Shown in pieces: positions 12,160 through 22,961 of a stretch of 64,000 bases of DNA; position 1 is the stretch's first letter; each line of letters begins with the position of its first letter. The position numbers and the translations under genes were made by a program. The notes beneath the pieces were generated by a model, which saw only the letters and a program-made list of their open reading frames with translations, searched no databases and was not told where the DNA came from. Location: the NCBI GenBank assembly GCA_963556195.1, contig OY744516.1:38174278-38238277 (forward strand). The letters run 5' to 3'. Source of the stretch: Sepiola atlantica (taxonomy: Eukaryota; Mollusca; Cephalopoda; Sepiida; Sepiolidae).

Positions 12160-12636
12160 CGTAATTTAATGTATATAAAAGCATGAATACCGTTTCGCCG
12201 TAAATGGGTTACTAGATAGCCATAGTTTTTATTTAGTTTCTAAGAGGTAAACAAATAAAATAATTATTTTGTAAACGAATGACACATACTTTTAGTGTAA
12301 TCTATCAAGTTGTACTACCAAAAGAAAGAAAAGGTAAACGAAATCCAGGAAGTCATTATAGATAAGGAAAAATAATGATCAGGGTCCAGTCAAAGTCGAC
12401 CTTCTTTACTAAAGATGAAAATACTTTCCTGATTTCCTGATTTTATAGACCCATTTTGCGTCATCTTCGCTATTTTGAGTTAGAGAAACATTAGGCTGAT
12501 TACATCTTGCAAAAATAAAATATTTCATATGTTTGGTGTAAACTATTGGATTTACCTTCAAGTCCATAGAAAATAACGACTAATCGACTACATATTATAT
12601 ATACATATACATCGTATATATGAATAGATGCCAAAA

Positions 12637-12640
<4 letters not shown>

Positions 12641-12708
<68 letters not shown>
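12641..12708. repeat. (TA)n microsatellite
   Basis: Pure TA of about 68 bp. ORFs on both strands over it are artefacts. Confidence 0.97.
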
Positions 12709-12711
<3 letters not shown>

Positions 12712-13344
12712 AAAGCAAGAAATGACAGTTGTGCAGCAAATAGACGAATAATATTTGTATTATTGCTTAATAAGCCATCTATTTTTGTTAAAGACGCAAC
12801 GCCAAGAGGGAAATTTAAGAATACCAAGAAAGGATGGAAACTGAAAAGGAGAGAGGAATCGTCTGCCTGAAGGAATTGGCTGTCAAACAAAAGAGAGAAT
12901 TCATCAAATGCAGGAAATAAAACAGACCGAAAATATTCAGAAGAAAACATTTAGTCGTTGAAAGGAAAAAATCACTTTTCTAATCAAACAAAATAAGTTT
13001 TACAGCAGGAATTGTGAGCAAAGTCTTTCCATCAGTTTGGCTACATATTGTTATGAGGATGTAAATGTTCAATAAAGACTAAATATATTGGTGTATATCT
13101 GCGATTCATTCTTTAAATTATACTTATTCATGTTAGTTTTAGGGTTTTAAGCATAGATGTATTTCTGTTACAGTTGACTACAAGTTCAGTCTAGTAGAAT
13201 TGATAAGTGCGAATTTCTTGTAAATGCCATCTACATCACCCGTGAATTGATATTAACGTTTACTTTTCTACCTACCTGCCTAGGTTTTTGTGTTTTATCG
13301 CTTTTTTAAACGTCTTTATTGAATTTTAATAATTCGTCCAAACC

Positions 13345-13570
13345 CGGTTGCGTTGCACTTCCGGTTTTAAGATGGCGCATGTGGATATCCCCGAAGTTTG
13401 TTTTTCGTCTATAGTGTGAAGAAACCAACAAATAATAAATAAATAACTGTCCCGAACGCCTTATAATGTATTCTTCTACCTAATTGAAGGGACATAAATA
13501 CCCTCCAAAATCATCAGACTTCGTTAACGGTCGGCGAACGACTGTCAGCCATCTTTGTTTTTGAGTATAA
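13345..13570. promoter_or_regulatory. candidate bidirectional promoter (ETS/YY1-like motifs)
   Basis: The plus strand has GCACTTCCGGTTTTAAGATG followed by GCGC near 13355-13380: an ETS core (ACTTCCGG) next to the YY1-type AAGATGGCG that often overlaps transcription starts or start codons. About 180 bp away the minus strand has AAAGATGGCTGACAGTCG (13562-13545). Both ATGs open short frames (MAHVDIPEV on plus, MADSRSPTVNEV on minus). The block has more CpG than its surroundings. Function is inferred from motifs only; no exon chain was recovered. Confidence 0.3.
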
Positions 13571-14422
13571 CGTTTGACCGAATTTTTTAAAATTAAAAAA
13601 AAAAAACGCTTTAAACTACGTTAAAACACAAAAATATGGCAGGTAGATAGAAAAGCAACGTTATTGCCTTTGGTAACAGTTATTTGTTTGCTATTTGTTT
13701 TTTAGCACTTTGTCGTTATATTGGTTATTCTTGATGATCGCCAAATGCGGAACGTCAATAAGTCAAATAAAACAATTATATGTTCCTGAGTAATTTAACA
13801 TGGTTACTTTGTGCTTGTCGCCTTTATTATTAAAGACAGACATATAACACCAAAATTAATGACGAATTTCTAAAAAAATGTGATTCAATTTTTTTTTGAT
13901 TTAGAAATGTGAGAGATAGGGGAAGCTTTTCTTTTTAGTTTTATGTAATGGCAAATCTAATACTTATCTTCATAATAATAATCACTATCAGCGGCATCAT
14001 CATCATCACCGTTGTTGTTGTCGTCGTCAACAATAACAATAACAAAAACCGGAAAGTATCTTTCGAATTTCAAAATAATCATTTTGAATGTTAACCGTTT
14101 TTCATTAAATCGTGGTAATTCGTATTACTACTAATAATAATATTAATATTAATATGAAGAAAAGTATTACATTTATGTAAGTAAAGTGGAGTACAAAAAT
14201 AGAAATGAATTGTGCAGAATATTAATTTATTTGAGAGAGTTTACAAAATTATCAAAATGAAGCATGTTGGTCAGTGTGTCTTGGCAGTTTTCTGCTGGGT
14301 ATATATAATGTGTTTGAAAATATTAGATGCAAAATTGAATTAAATAAGCTTAACGTTTTTTATATGGATAAATAAATGAAAATAAATTATAAATGCAAAA
14401 AAACGTTCGCATTTACTCATTT

Positions 14423-14424
<2 letters not shown>

Positions 14425-14476
<52 letters not shown>
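14425..14476. repeat. (TA)n microsatellite
   Basis: Pure TA tract of about 52 bp. Confidence 0.97.
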
Positions 14477-14478
<2 letters not shown>

Positions 14479-14606
14479 AAATGAATGAATGCGAATTTTT
14501 TTTTATTCATCCAAACTATATTCATATCAAAACACCTTAGTTCTACCTCATTAAATTATACACTAAAATATTTTCGCATACGGTATATGCTCACAGAAAA
14601 CCTAAC

Positions 14607-16567
14607 TGTTGTGGGGTACAAATCACCCCTATTGAAGAACTAATGGAAGCAGCCATCTATAATAAATACCATGGTTGCAAAGACTCAAACAGAGCACACT
14701 CCTATCATGTGAGTGTCCACGTGTGGTATCTGTTCCGATGGATACTACACCCTATAGACCGGTGTTGTCTTGGCCTTCGGGGCATGATTCCGCCGGTCTA
14801 TGGGTCTGTCCTGTGCAGTTCTAGGAGGTCCACCCTCCCAGGCTTTGCCTCTCCTCTTTGGGGAGGAGTAAGTTGATAGCTTACTGCCTGAGGCGCCCCT
14901 ACCGGGGAATGCCGACGGGGCTGTCCAGGCAATTTTTAATGGCTAAAGCGCTCACGTTCTCGGGCGCTGGCTTTTCAAATCCCACTTTCCGACCTTGTGT
15001 CACATACTCCTAACGTGGGTAGGTGTTAAATATCGAGGGCATTCCTATCATGTGAGTGTCCACGTGTGGTATCTGTTCCGATGGATACTACACCCTATAG
15101 ACCGGTGTTGTCTTGGCCTTCGGGGCATGATTCCGCCGGTCTATGGGTCTGTCCTGTGCAGTTCTAGGAGGTCCACCCTCCCAGGCTTTGCCTCTCCTCT
15201 TTGGGGAGGAGTAAGTTGATAGCTTACTGCCTGAGGCGCCCCTACCGGGGAATGCCGACGGGGCTGTCCAGGCAATTTTTAATGGCTAAAGCGCTCACGT
15301 TCTCGGGCGCTGGCTTTTCAAATCCCACTTTCCGACCTTGTGTCACATACTCCTATAGTGGGTAGGTGTTAAATATCGAGGGCATTCCTATCATGTGAGT
15401 GTCCACGTGTGGTATCTGTTCCGATGGATACTACACCCTATAGACCGGTGTTGTCTTGGCCTTCGGGGCATGATTCCGCCGGTCTATGGGTCTGTCCTGT
15501 GCAGTTCTAGGAGGTCCACCCTCCCAGGCTTTGCCTCTCCTCTTTGGGGAGGAGTAAGTTGATAGCTTACTGCCTGAGGCGCCCCTACCGGGGAATGCCG
15601 ACGGGGCTGTCCAGGCAATTTTTAATGGCTAAAGCGCTCACGTTCTCGGGCGCTGGCTTTTCAAATCCCACTTTCCGACCTTGTGTCACATACTCCTAAC
15701 GTGGGTAGGTGTTAAATATCGAGGGCATTCCTATCATGTGAGTGTCCACGTGTGGTATCTGTTCCGATGGATACTACACCCTATAGACCGGTGTTGTCTT
15801 GGCCTTCGGGGCATGATTCCGCCGGTCTATGGGTCTGTCCTGTGCAGTTCTAGGAGGTCCACCCTCCCAGGCTTTGCCTCTCCTCTTTGGGGAGGAGTAA
15901 GTTGATAGCTTACTGCCTGAGGCGCCCCTACCGGGGAATGCCGACGGGGCTGTCCAGGCAATTTTTAATGGCTAAAGCGCTCACGTTCTCGGGCGCTGGC
16001 TTTTCAAATCCCACTTTCCGACCTTGTGTCACATACTCCTATAGTGGGTAGGTGTTAAATATCGAGGGCATTCCTATCATGTGAGTGTCCACGTGTGGTA
16101 TCTGTTCCGATGGATACTACACCCTATAGACCGGTGTTGTCTTGGCCTTCGGGGCATGATTCCGCCGGTCTATGGGTCTGTCCTGTGCAGTTCTAGGAGG
16201 TCCACCCTCCCAGGCTTTGCCTCTCCTCTTTGGGGAGGAGTAAGTTGATAGCTTACTGCCTGAGGCGCCCCTACCGGGGAATGCCGACGGGGCTGTCCAG
16301 GCAATTTTTAATGGCTAAAGCGCTCACGTTCTCGGGCGCTGGCTTTTCAAATCCCACTTTCCGACCTTGTGTCACATACTCCTATAGTGGGTAGGTGTTA
16401 AATATTGAGGACATTCCTATTCATGTTTTACCGCATGGTAGGAATCCGGTCATCTCCTACCACATTTAGTGGCGTTACTGTATTGCTATGAATAAATACA
16501 TTGTATATTTTAACCTGTCACAATTTGTGGTTGTTATCTTTGTGACCCCTAGCACGGGTCTGCAACA
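14607..16567 (+). mobile_element. solo LTR (Ty3/gypsy type) containing a SINE array
   Basis: Begins TGTTGTGGGG and ends GGGTCTGCAACA, flanked by an exact 5-bp duplication CTAAC (14602-14606 and 16568-16572), the hallmark of LTR-element integration. Without the 1715-bp internal array the LTR would be about 246 bp. Its outer parts resemble the LTR of the gypsy element at 44-50 kb: the same TGTTGTGGG start, a shared GGAAGCAGCC/GGTAGCAACC block, a shared ATAAATACC TATA-like site (14661-14669) and a similar CCCCTA...GGGTC...CAACA end. AATAAA at 16492 is a plausible poly(A) signal. No internal gag/pol remains, so it is a solo LTR left by recombination between two LTRs, presumably with the SINE already or later inside. 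Confidence 0.85.
14701..16415 (+). repeat. five tandem 343-bp copies of a U2-related SINE
   Basis: Five near-identical 343-bp units start at 14701, 15044, 15387, 15730 and 16073. Each has GGTATCTGTTCCGATGGATA near its start, which matches the U2-headed SINE at 37.8 kb on the other strand, then the same body (TCTAGGAGGTCCACCCTCCC, CTCCTCTTTGGGGAGGAG, GAATGCCGACGGGGCTG, CGCTGGCTTTTCAAATCCCA). Junctions alternate between CTAACGTGGG and CTATAGTGGG (A, B, A, B, B), pointing to a recent two-unit duplication. The unit end GGGCATTCCTATCATG resembles the LTR sequence on both sides of the array (CACTCCTATCATG on the left, GACATTCCTATTCATG on the right). The repeat therefore seems to consist of SINE plus one target-site copy. 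Repeated 74-codon ORFs are not proteins. Confidence 0.9.
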
Positions 16568-16572
16568 CTAAC

Positions 16573-16999
16573 TAAACACCCTAAAAGCTATAAATCATTT
16601 GCATGTATATGTTTTAAACATTGCCTAATAAATTCATATTCAGTACTATTTACTTATAATTTGATTCTGCTATTTTATTATAAACTCTTTTTTATATTGA
16701 TTTCTTAATTATTATCAGTAGTAATATTATTTTAAGCGACTTAATGAATTAAGTTTACAATTAAAAATCATAAACTTCCGTTTCATTGTTTGTCGTTTTC
16801 GCACGCGTATATTTACACATAGCAATAACCTAAGTAATTTTGGAATAATCACTTAAAAAAATAAAGTTTGCATCAAACGCAATAATCACGAAAAGTTTTC
16901 TATTAATCATTAAATACATGCGTTTATTATTTAAACAAATAAATTTGGTGTTGATGTTGCTGGTGCTATTTACTTCCTCTCACGAGCGCAGAGTTAGTC
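16573..16999. other. unassigned AT-rich flank
   Basis: Right flank of the solo LTR; no ORF or repeat recognised. Confidence 0.4.
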
Positions 17000-17125
17000 A
17001 CAATATCAATATTTAATGTGGGGGAAACCAGCTCTCCAAAACGAGGCTCTCTTGACGAAAAAAATCAACTGAATCGGTCTAGAAGGATTTCTCCTAGCCA
17101 AAAGGCCGAGTCAACATGTTTGTAG
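17000..17125 (-). mobile_element. U2 snRNA-like 5' fragment, possible SINE head
   Basis: On the minus strand (about 17112-17094) CTCGGCCTTTTGGCTA is a 16-base exact match to the 5' region of U2 snRNA as I know it. After GGAGAAATCC the sequence departs from both U2 and the SINE at 37.8 kb. It may be the head of a different U2-derived SINE or a truncated pseudogene. Its 5' side (minus) abuts a (CAT)n run. Confidence 0.45.
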
Positions 17126-17127
17126 TG

Positions 17128-17184
17128 ATGATGATGATGATGATTATGATGATGATGATGACGATGATGATGATGATGATGATA
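17128..17184. repeat. (GAT)n microsatellite
   Basis: GAT/TGA trinucleotide run with ATT and ACG interruptions. Confidence 0.93.
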
Positions 17185-17679
17185 ACTTTAACATTTGTCA
17201 TAAAAACCTTCTCTAATCATTCTCAATTAGACAAAAAAGTATTTTCTTTAATATTCATTAAGTCTTTTTTCTGTCTTTTATAATAAAGGCGAAACGTACA
17301 CATGTCGAATTACTCAGGAATATAATATTGGTTTATTTGACCAATCGAACTCCAACTCTATGTTTATTTATTTCATTATATAACCAATCGACGGTTACCC
17401 TTTATGTTTTTAATGGGGAATTTATTTTCATTTTTATGCTAGAATTAAAATAAAATTCATCGACTTTGAATGTCAATTGAAAATTATTTCTTGGCTTTCT
17501 GTAAATAAGACTAGAGCCTCAGTAATTGTTGCACGGTGGGCGGGTAGATTTTGTTAGTATGCAAAATGAAAAAGGAAAAAATATTTATATATTCATCAAC
17601 GAGTTGTCATTATTTCAAAACTTTCTCAAGATTATTGATTTGAAAAAAAATACAAGTACAATATATATATATATACATA

Positions 17680-17680
<1 letters not shown>

Positions 17681-17767
<87 letters not shown>

Positions 17768-17769
17768 TA
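17681..17769. repeat. (ATT)n microsatellite
   Basis: About 88 bp of ATT preceded by a short (TA)n. It creates poly-Leu and poly-Asn ORFs that are not genes. Confidence 0.97.
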
Positions 17770-17847
17770 TAGCTCCTAGAAAAACCCGTCTAGAAGAGCA
17801 CTGTAAGTGTAGTATTAACACAGCATGACGTCGCTAGCTTTAAATGT

Positions 17848-18043
17848 ATCGTTCCTTTCATTAAGTAGAACGCTCTTATGACGTCAAGCCGCCACATAAA
17901 GTGTTAAAATTATCACCGTTTATTCGCTGTTAAACATTGACCGAGGTTTCGAATCCGGGGTTTCGAATCGCATGACCGGTAGTTAATAGTCATATCTCTA
18001 TGCTGATGAGTCCCGATTATAAAGGACGAAACGTATACGTACA

Positions 18044-18047
<4 letters not shown>
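17848..18047 (+). mobile_element. tRNA-like repeat fused to a hammerhead ribozyme
   Basis: The first ~90 bp (TCGTTCCTTTCATTAAGTAG, GAACGCTCTTATGACGT, AAGTGTTAAAATTATCAC) recurs at 56.6 kb. This copy then holds a B-box-like GGTTTCGAATCC (about 17947-17958), while the 56.6 kb copy instead keeps an A-box-like GTGGCCGTGTGGTT. Together they suggest a tRNA-derived Pol III element that each locus has partly lost. The 3' part is a hammerhead motif ending at a (TA)n tract. Schistosome S-alpha SINEs combine a Pol III promoter with a hammerhead in the same way (established knowledge); homology to them is not claimed. Confidence 0.5.
17990..18047 (+). ncRNA. hammerhead ribozyme motif (type I, palindromic stem III)
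   Basis: The core CTGATGA is at 18003-18009. Stem II pairs GTCC (18010-18013) with GGAC (18024-18027) around a 10-nt loop, and includes the conserved G10.1-C11.1 pair. GAAA is at 18028-18031. Stem III is the palindrome ACGTA/TACGT (18031-18040), followed by the cleavage triplet GTA (18039-18041). Stem I is the weak part: CTATG before the core faces CAAAT after the cleavage site, so only some positions pair and this copy may have lost activity. The palindromic stem III fits hammerheads that work as dimers. Confidence 0.75.

Positions 18048-18108
<61 letters not shown>
18048..18108. repeat. (TA)n microsatellite 3' of the hammerhead
   Basis: Pure TA tract of about 60 bp immediately after the ribozyme. 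Confidence 0.97.
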
Positions 18109-18109
<1 letters not shown>

Positions 18110-18674
18110 GTATGGCATTATTAATAAATGAATGCATCTAAGTAGCATATACTATGGTTTTATATGGTAATTTGAATTATCTTTTAAATGATAAAACCTA
18201 ATCTTACCGTCTAATATTAATTAATTCTTATATATGTGTCAAAAAGTCTTCATATGCAAAAATGTAAATGATTCATAATCAAAAAGGAATATTGAATAGT
18301 CATAGTATTATAGTATTGTTATCTTTATCGGTGTTCAATTAATATAAATACATGTTATTAGCGTTATATTATGTTGTAGTGGTTATAAACACTTTATCTA
18401 CGACTGTTGATAAACAGCGAAAGAGAACGACAGAGAAGGAGAATGACGGAAGTCAAAATAATCAATAACTAAGAGCATGGGGGAGTTAAACAACATATAA
18501 TGAGAGAAGATGAGAGTGTTAGATAACAACTTAGTAAGAGATGGGTAACTTGGTGTATTAAATGTCAAATTGCGGCTAATTAAGACAATTCAAATGGATT
18601 TACTTTGAAACATAACTTATAGAGAGGGATATTTTAGCATGTATTTTGTGTGATTAAAACATACGGGGAAAAGC

Positions 18675-18758
18675 GTTAGTAGCAGCAACAGCGAATGTTG
18701 TTTTTACGTATCGACTCTCGATTGGACTAAAGCTAAAATCAGCAGCCTCTTTCAACCA
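18675..18758 (+). repeat. left copy of a ~84-bp direct repeat
   Basis: Shares AGCGAATGTTGTTTT and ACTCTCGATTGGAC, plus a TCAGCAG...CTTT(C/A)AA(A)CCA end, with 20230-20313. It bounds the G-poor block between them. Confidence 0.65.
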
Positions 18759-18779
18759 CGACACAAGAAATATTCGTGC

Positions 18780-20200
18780 ATACTATTAAAACCGATACAC
18801 GGCGTTTTTCTTACTCTCGTTCCTGTTTTTATTCTGGCTGACACACGTGCACACGACACAATCCAAATGTACCGAAAGGCACGCACGAACTTCTAAACAT
18901 AGCGACAGCGTATACACACTGCTGCTAGCCTAATTCATGTACACAGTTCATACACGCACTCGCTCACTAACAAAACAAGCACGCTAACACACCTGCACAC
19001 CTGCAATGCCTATCCCATTCACACATACTATAACTCGCAAACTCGCACGTCACCAGCCGCAATGAACCTGTCTATTCAAATTCTCTTTACAGACAAAACA
19101 ACTTTTATTTATATTGAACGTTCTAAGAATCTTTAACTCTCTACTAAATTAATATACTTTCGTCTATTTCAAATCCAATATACACATACCGGATAGATTA
19201 TTCAAGACATTAATATACGGCAGCAAAACAAAGGAGGAAAAAAGCTCTTCTACACAAGTTAGTGACCTCGCCGTACGACCATCTTTTTAAAGACATTTGG
19301 TGATGACGATGGCAGAGGAGACACAAAAATTACCTATCAGAGAAACAACCTTCCGACATCTTTTTATATCGACTTGATTCTTCCTACAACTCGTGTATTC
19401 TTCTCCACTTCAACGTTGATCCACCACGACTACAAAAAACAACTAGCTTTCTGACGATAACCGAAAATATTTATCTCTGAAGGCATTACACATACACTTC
19501 ATCTGCGTGCACATTCTCCTAAAACATTTCCACATTGCCCTTCGAACCAGCAACATTTTATATACCAGCTAATCAAAAACTGTTTTACACGATAATTTAC
19601 CAAAAACAAATGATCAAGAGAATAATAAACAATGCGTTTAAGATTTCAACAAAACATGAAGGAAAATACTCCACGAATGAGAATATTCTACAGATCGTCA
19701 TTCGACGAATCACGCTGATTCACACATCCTGCTTCAAACAACATTCGACAAAAAACGAACAGGTTGACGCTTGAGCAAACAGTTCAACTCTTGAATTACA
19801 TTTGAATTATCCGCCGCAAAACAAAAAGGCTGCACTAAAAATACGATAATTAACAACGAACTTCGAATTTATAACATATTTTCAACAATACAACATCACA
19901 CTCGTCAACTCAACAACAAACCGGTCGAATTTCAAACTTTTGTACCAGACAAAACAACGAGAAACATCCGAATTATACAATTCCATAAATTAAAAAAAAT
20001 ATCCAAGGTTCTAAAATATTGTCAACCAAACAAAATACGTCAAAAACATTTTAATTTCAACACGGTCAACAAGACACCAAAAATTCACAATTTTAAACAA
20101 GCTAACAACAAATTAGAATTCCAAATGTCCGTTAATCGACGTCAACAAATCATTACATAAGACATTTCTTTATTATATTTTAAACTTGTTCAATTTCCAT
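18780..20200. other. 1.4-kb G-poor, A+C-rich block without a gene
   Basis: The plus strand is strikingly poor in G and rich in A and C compared with both flanks. It has motifs such as ACACACG and CAACAACAAA, and only one short ORF (19535-19774, no domain). Long one-strand skew of this sort is seen in retroelement interiors or strongly transcribed non-coding DNA. Bounded by related direct repeats, it could be a non-autonomous retroelement interior, but no primer-binding site or coding remains were found. Confidence 0.4.
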
Positions 20201-20229
20201 GCAGAAAATCGGTCAAGGAAGAGGGATAT

Positions 20230-20313
20230 TTTTGGAAGTATCAGCAGCGAATGTTGTTTTGCGTAGAAACTCTCGATTGGACAAGAGTTCATATCAGCAG
20301 TTTCTTTAAACCA
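20230..20313 (+). repeat. right copy of the ~84-bp direct repeat
   Basis: About 80% similar by eye to 18675-18758, same orientation. It is followed directly by one satellite unit. Confidence 0.65.
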
Positions 20314-20375
20314 TTAAGTAATGCCTGGGATGATGGTATCATGACAACAAAACAGATACTAAATTACCCCCTCCC
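20314..20375 (+). repeat. single unit of the 61.4-62.2 kb satellite
   Basis: TAATGCCTGGGATGATGGTA and TCATGACAACA..ACAGATACTA..TTACCCC match the consensus of the degenerate satellite at 61.4-62.2 kb. Confidence 0.75.
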
Positions 20376-22596
20376 CTCAATATATTAGAATTAAAATGTT
20401 ATTTTCGAAGAGTAATTTCCTAATACTATTTTCATCTATACTACACTGCCCCATACTATTTTATACTAAGTACAATTGCACAATAGTTTTCAATAGTAAA
20501 ATTTGCCTTCAGACAGAGAGATGCAATTTTAATCTCTCTTATTAATAGATAAATAATTTAAATTTAAATTATACTTAACGAATAAATAATACACGTTGTT
20601 TTAGTGTCACTTATATCATGCTTAATTGATTTCGACTACTAACCTGATGGCAAGTTTTTAATCGCAGATTAACAGGTCGGTAGGTCTGAGGGAGAAAACC
20701 ACTATTTTCGCAGTGTGTCGGAGGATAGCACTCAAGAAAGATATATGTTAATAATTTTTCAATAAAAGCTAGACGTAATGTGACTAATATAAAATGAAGC
20801 TTCTCTCATTGTTGTCGGAGATTCACCCTTCCCAATTACGACAAGCATACCTAGTCTCACTTTCTTGACCTCGAACTCATCGAAGATAAAACAGAATTCA
20901 CCTTTAAGCTAGAAAATTTTGTAGATGCAACTTTAGTTCCGTCTAAACGAATGGATTTCAAAATAAAAAGAACAAAATTATCATTGCTTATTATTTATTT
21001 ATAAAAACTTCTTCTTAAATTCAAAATGGCGACTAAACTAAATCAAATAGTGTATTGTAATTAATTCGCTTTAGTTTTCTCGATTGTTAATCGTTTCGCA
21101 GCAACGTTTGTAGAGTGAAGCAAGATATTCAATAGAATATGTTCATAATTAAAATGATCAGCGCAATAATGAGTAACTACGACAAAACGAACACGAAAAA
21201 TATTGGTTATTTTGAAATAAAAAATCAATTTGAATTGCTGTTTAGAACTTAACTGAACACGTACTTTTCGTTACCACAGTTCATACAATGTGCAGAGTTA
21301 TAGAATCCTGTACACTGACCCAGACTCTGTGACTCGTTGCATTTTGTATGAGGAATGGTTAAAAGCCATTTCATATTCATTACTTCTTTTCCTCTAACAC
21401 ATTTTCCACACTGCATCTTAGAGTACCAAAATTAATGAATGCAATAATAAGTTAGATAAAAACAATGAATACATTTTACAACTACGTACAAGTTACAAGC
21501 AATTTTCAAAGATGATATCTTCCTTTATTTAAGTAAGGAATCGAGAATCTGTTAAAGAAAGTCATTCATATTATCATGTCATATCATATAATATCATAAA
21601 ATGATATAATATCATGTAGAAATAAGAAAAATGTATCGCCATTTATTATAAAGAATGTTGAATCAATAAATATACAATCAATTGTTGAAACATTGGAATC
21701 AAAACGATTTCTGTTTTGATTGTAGAAATAGACAAACTCATTAAATTATCAAAGGAACTGATTCTCATTTGCCGCCAGTCACTGTGTCGTAGATTTTGAT
21801 AAATCAACTCGACTGGATATCAACTATGCCACACGTGGTTGATCTTTAAATGCGTTCATTTGAAAACAGATGTACAACTGTTTCGTTTATCACTTCGAGA
21901 TTTGCAATTAAAATAAACTTTAATCGACATGATTTTATCAATTCTGATTCGTTTGTATTGTGCATGGATTTCCCCACGAAATGACAAAAAACTCACGTGA
22001 AGAATTTTACCGCTTCTGTCGTGCAAACTGGAAAAGGAATTAAATTAATAAAATTAATTAATGAAATAAACAGCCACATAAAAAGTAAACCAAAGAAGTT
22101 CACAATCTTCAATTCTTTGGAAATTGCGTTCATAATTGATTTATATTAGAGAAACAGGATAATCAAATTCGTTTCCTTAACCGCACATTCAGAAAGAAAG
22201 ACACTCGGCAAAGTTGCTATTTTGAAATAGCGCCTGAAAATCCCAGTGATAGATTGTTAGGCTTTCCCGAGAGTTCGTAAATTCTCTACATGTTTTATGA
22301 ACAATTCAAATTTCCTTATGCAAATGAATCCTTTTCAAGACAACATAATCAACAATGAAATCAGTTTTATGATTTTTTTGTTTAGAGTTTTATTAAAACT
22401 TATTACAACGGCGGCTGAAATTCGATTTAATATAATAACAAAGTTATTCTCACAAAGATACGAAATAATTCGCAGCCTTTTAGAAAATGCTAACCACATA
22501 CACACGATATAATCATAAATAAATATACGTTTGCAGACATGAATACACTCATGCACTCACATCTTTCTCGCTTTCTCTCTCTCTCTCTCCCTTTCC

Positions 22597-22600
<4 letters not shown>
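20376..22600. other. unassigned AT-rich intergenic DNA
   Basis: No gene or clear mobile element. A short ATATCAT-type repeat lies near 21570-21620; the ORFs at 22297-22556 overlap on opposite strands and have no recognisable domain. A (CT)n then (TA)n tract starts at about 22573. Confidence 0.4.
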
Positions 22601-22634
<34 letters not shown>

Positions 22635-22662
22635 GTTTATTTATTTTATACGTACATAAAAG

Positions 22663-22714
22663 TAATCCATGGACACGTGTTTCTGGCTCACAGCCCTCAT
22701 CAGCTTGGCTAACT
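22663..22714 (-). ncRNA. hammerhead ribozyme motif (type I), minus strand
   Basis: Read on the minus strand: stem I CCAAG (22708-22704), core CTGATGA (22703-22697), stem II GGCT-GTG-AGCC, GAAA, palindromic stem III ACAC/GTGT, cleavage triplet GTC, then CATGG. The two stem I strands pair at four of five positions (one A-A mismatch). Position 11.1, normally C, is A. The motif has the same layout as the copy at 43.7 kb, where stem I is perfect. Confidence 0.72.
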
Positions 22715-22732
22715 TAGACAAGATCGCACCTT

Positions 22733-22884
22733 ATTAACGAAAAATACGTCCTATAAAGTTAAGGTCGACTAATGATGCAATTTCCTGCATCTTAATCACT
22801 AAGGAAGTGAGACAATCGAAGTAGTAGTGAGCAAAACAACAACGAACGCTGCAATCACCAATAAAAATAATTACATGAAAATAC

Positions 22885-22886
<2 letters not shown>
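22733..22886 (+). repeat. dispersed repeat module next to the hammerhead, copy 1
   Basis: From TTAACGAAAAATACGTCC through GACAATCGAAGTAGTAGTGA to AATTACATGAAAATACATTA it matches 43767-43920 at roughly 88-90% by eye. Here the hammerhead lies on the opposite strand to the module; at 43.7 kb both are on the plus strand. Confidence 0.8.

Positions 22887-22959
<73 letters not shown>
22887..22959. repeat. (TA)n microsatellite
   Basis: Pure TA tract starting at the 3' end of the module. Confidence 0.97.

Positions 22960-22961
<2 letters not shown>

Noticed and set aside
13505..13530. CTGATGA on the minus strand near 13515 as a hammerhead core
   Set aside because: No GAAA or paired stem II follows.
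14643..15905. Repeated 74-77-codon ORFs with identical sequence
   Set aside because: They are translations of the 343-bp SINE unit. The same sequence occurs as a non-coding SINE elsewhere in the window, and the frame is not maintained in the diverged copies.
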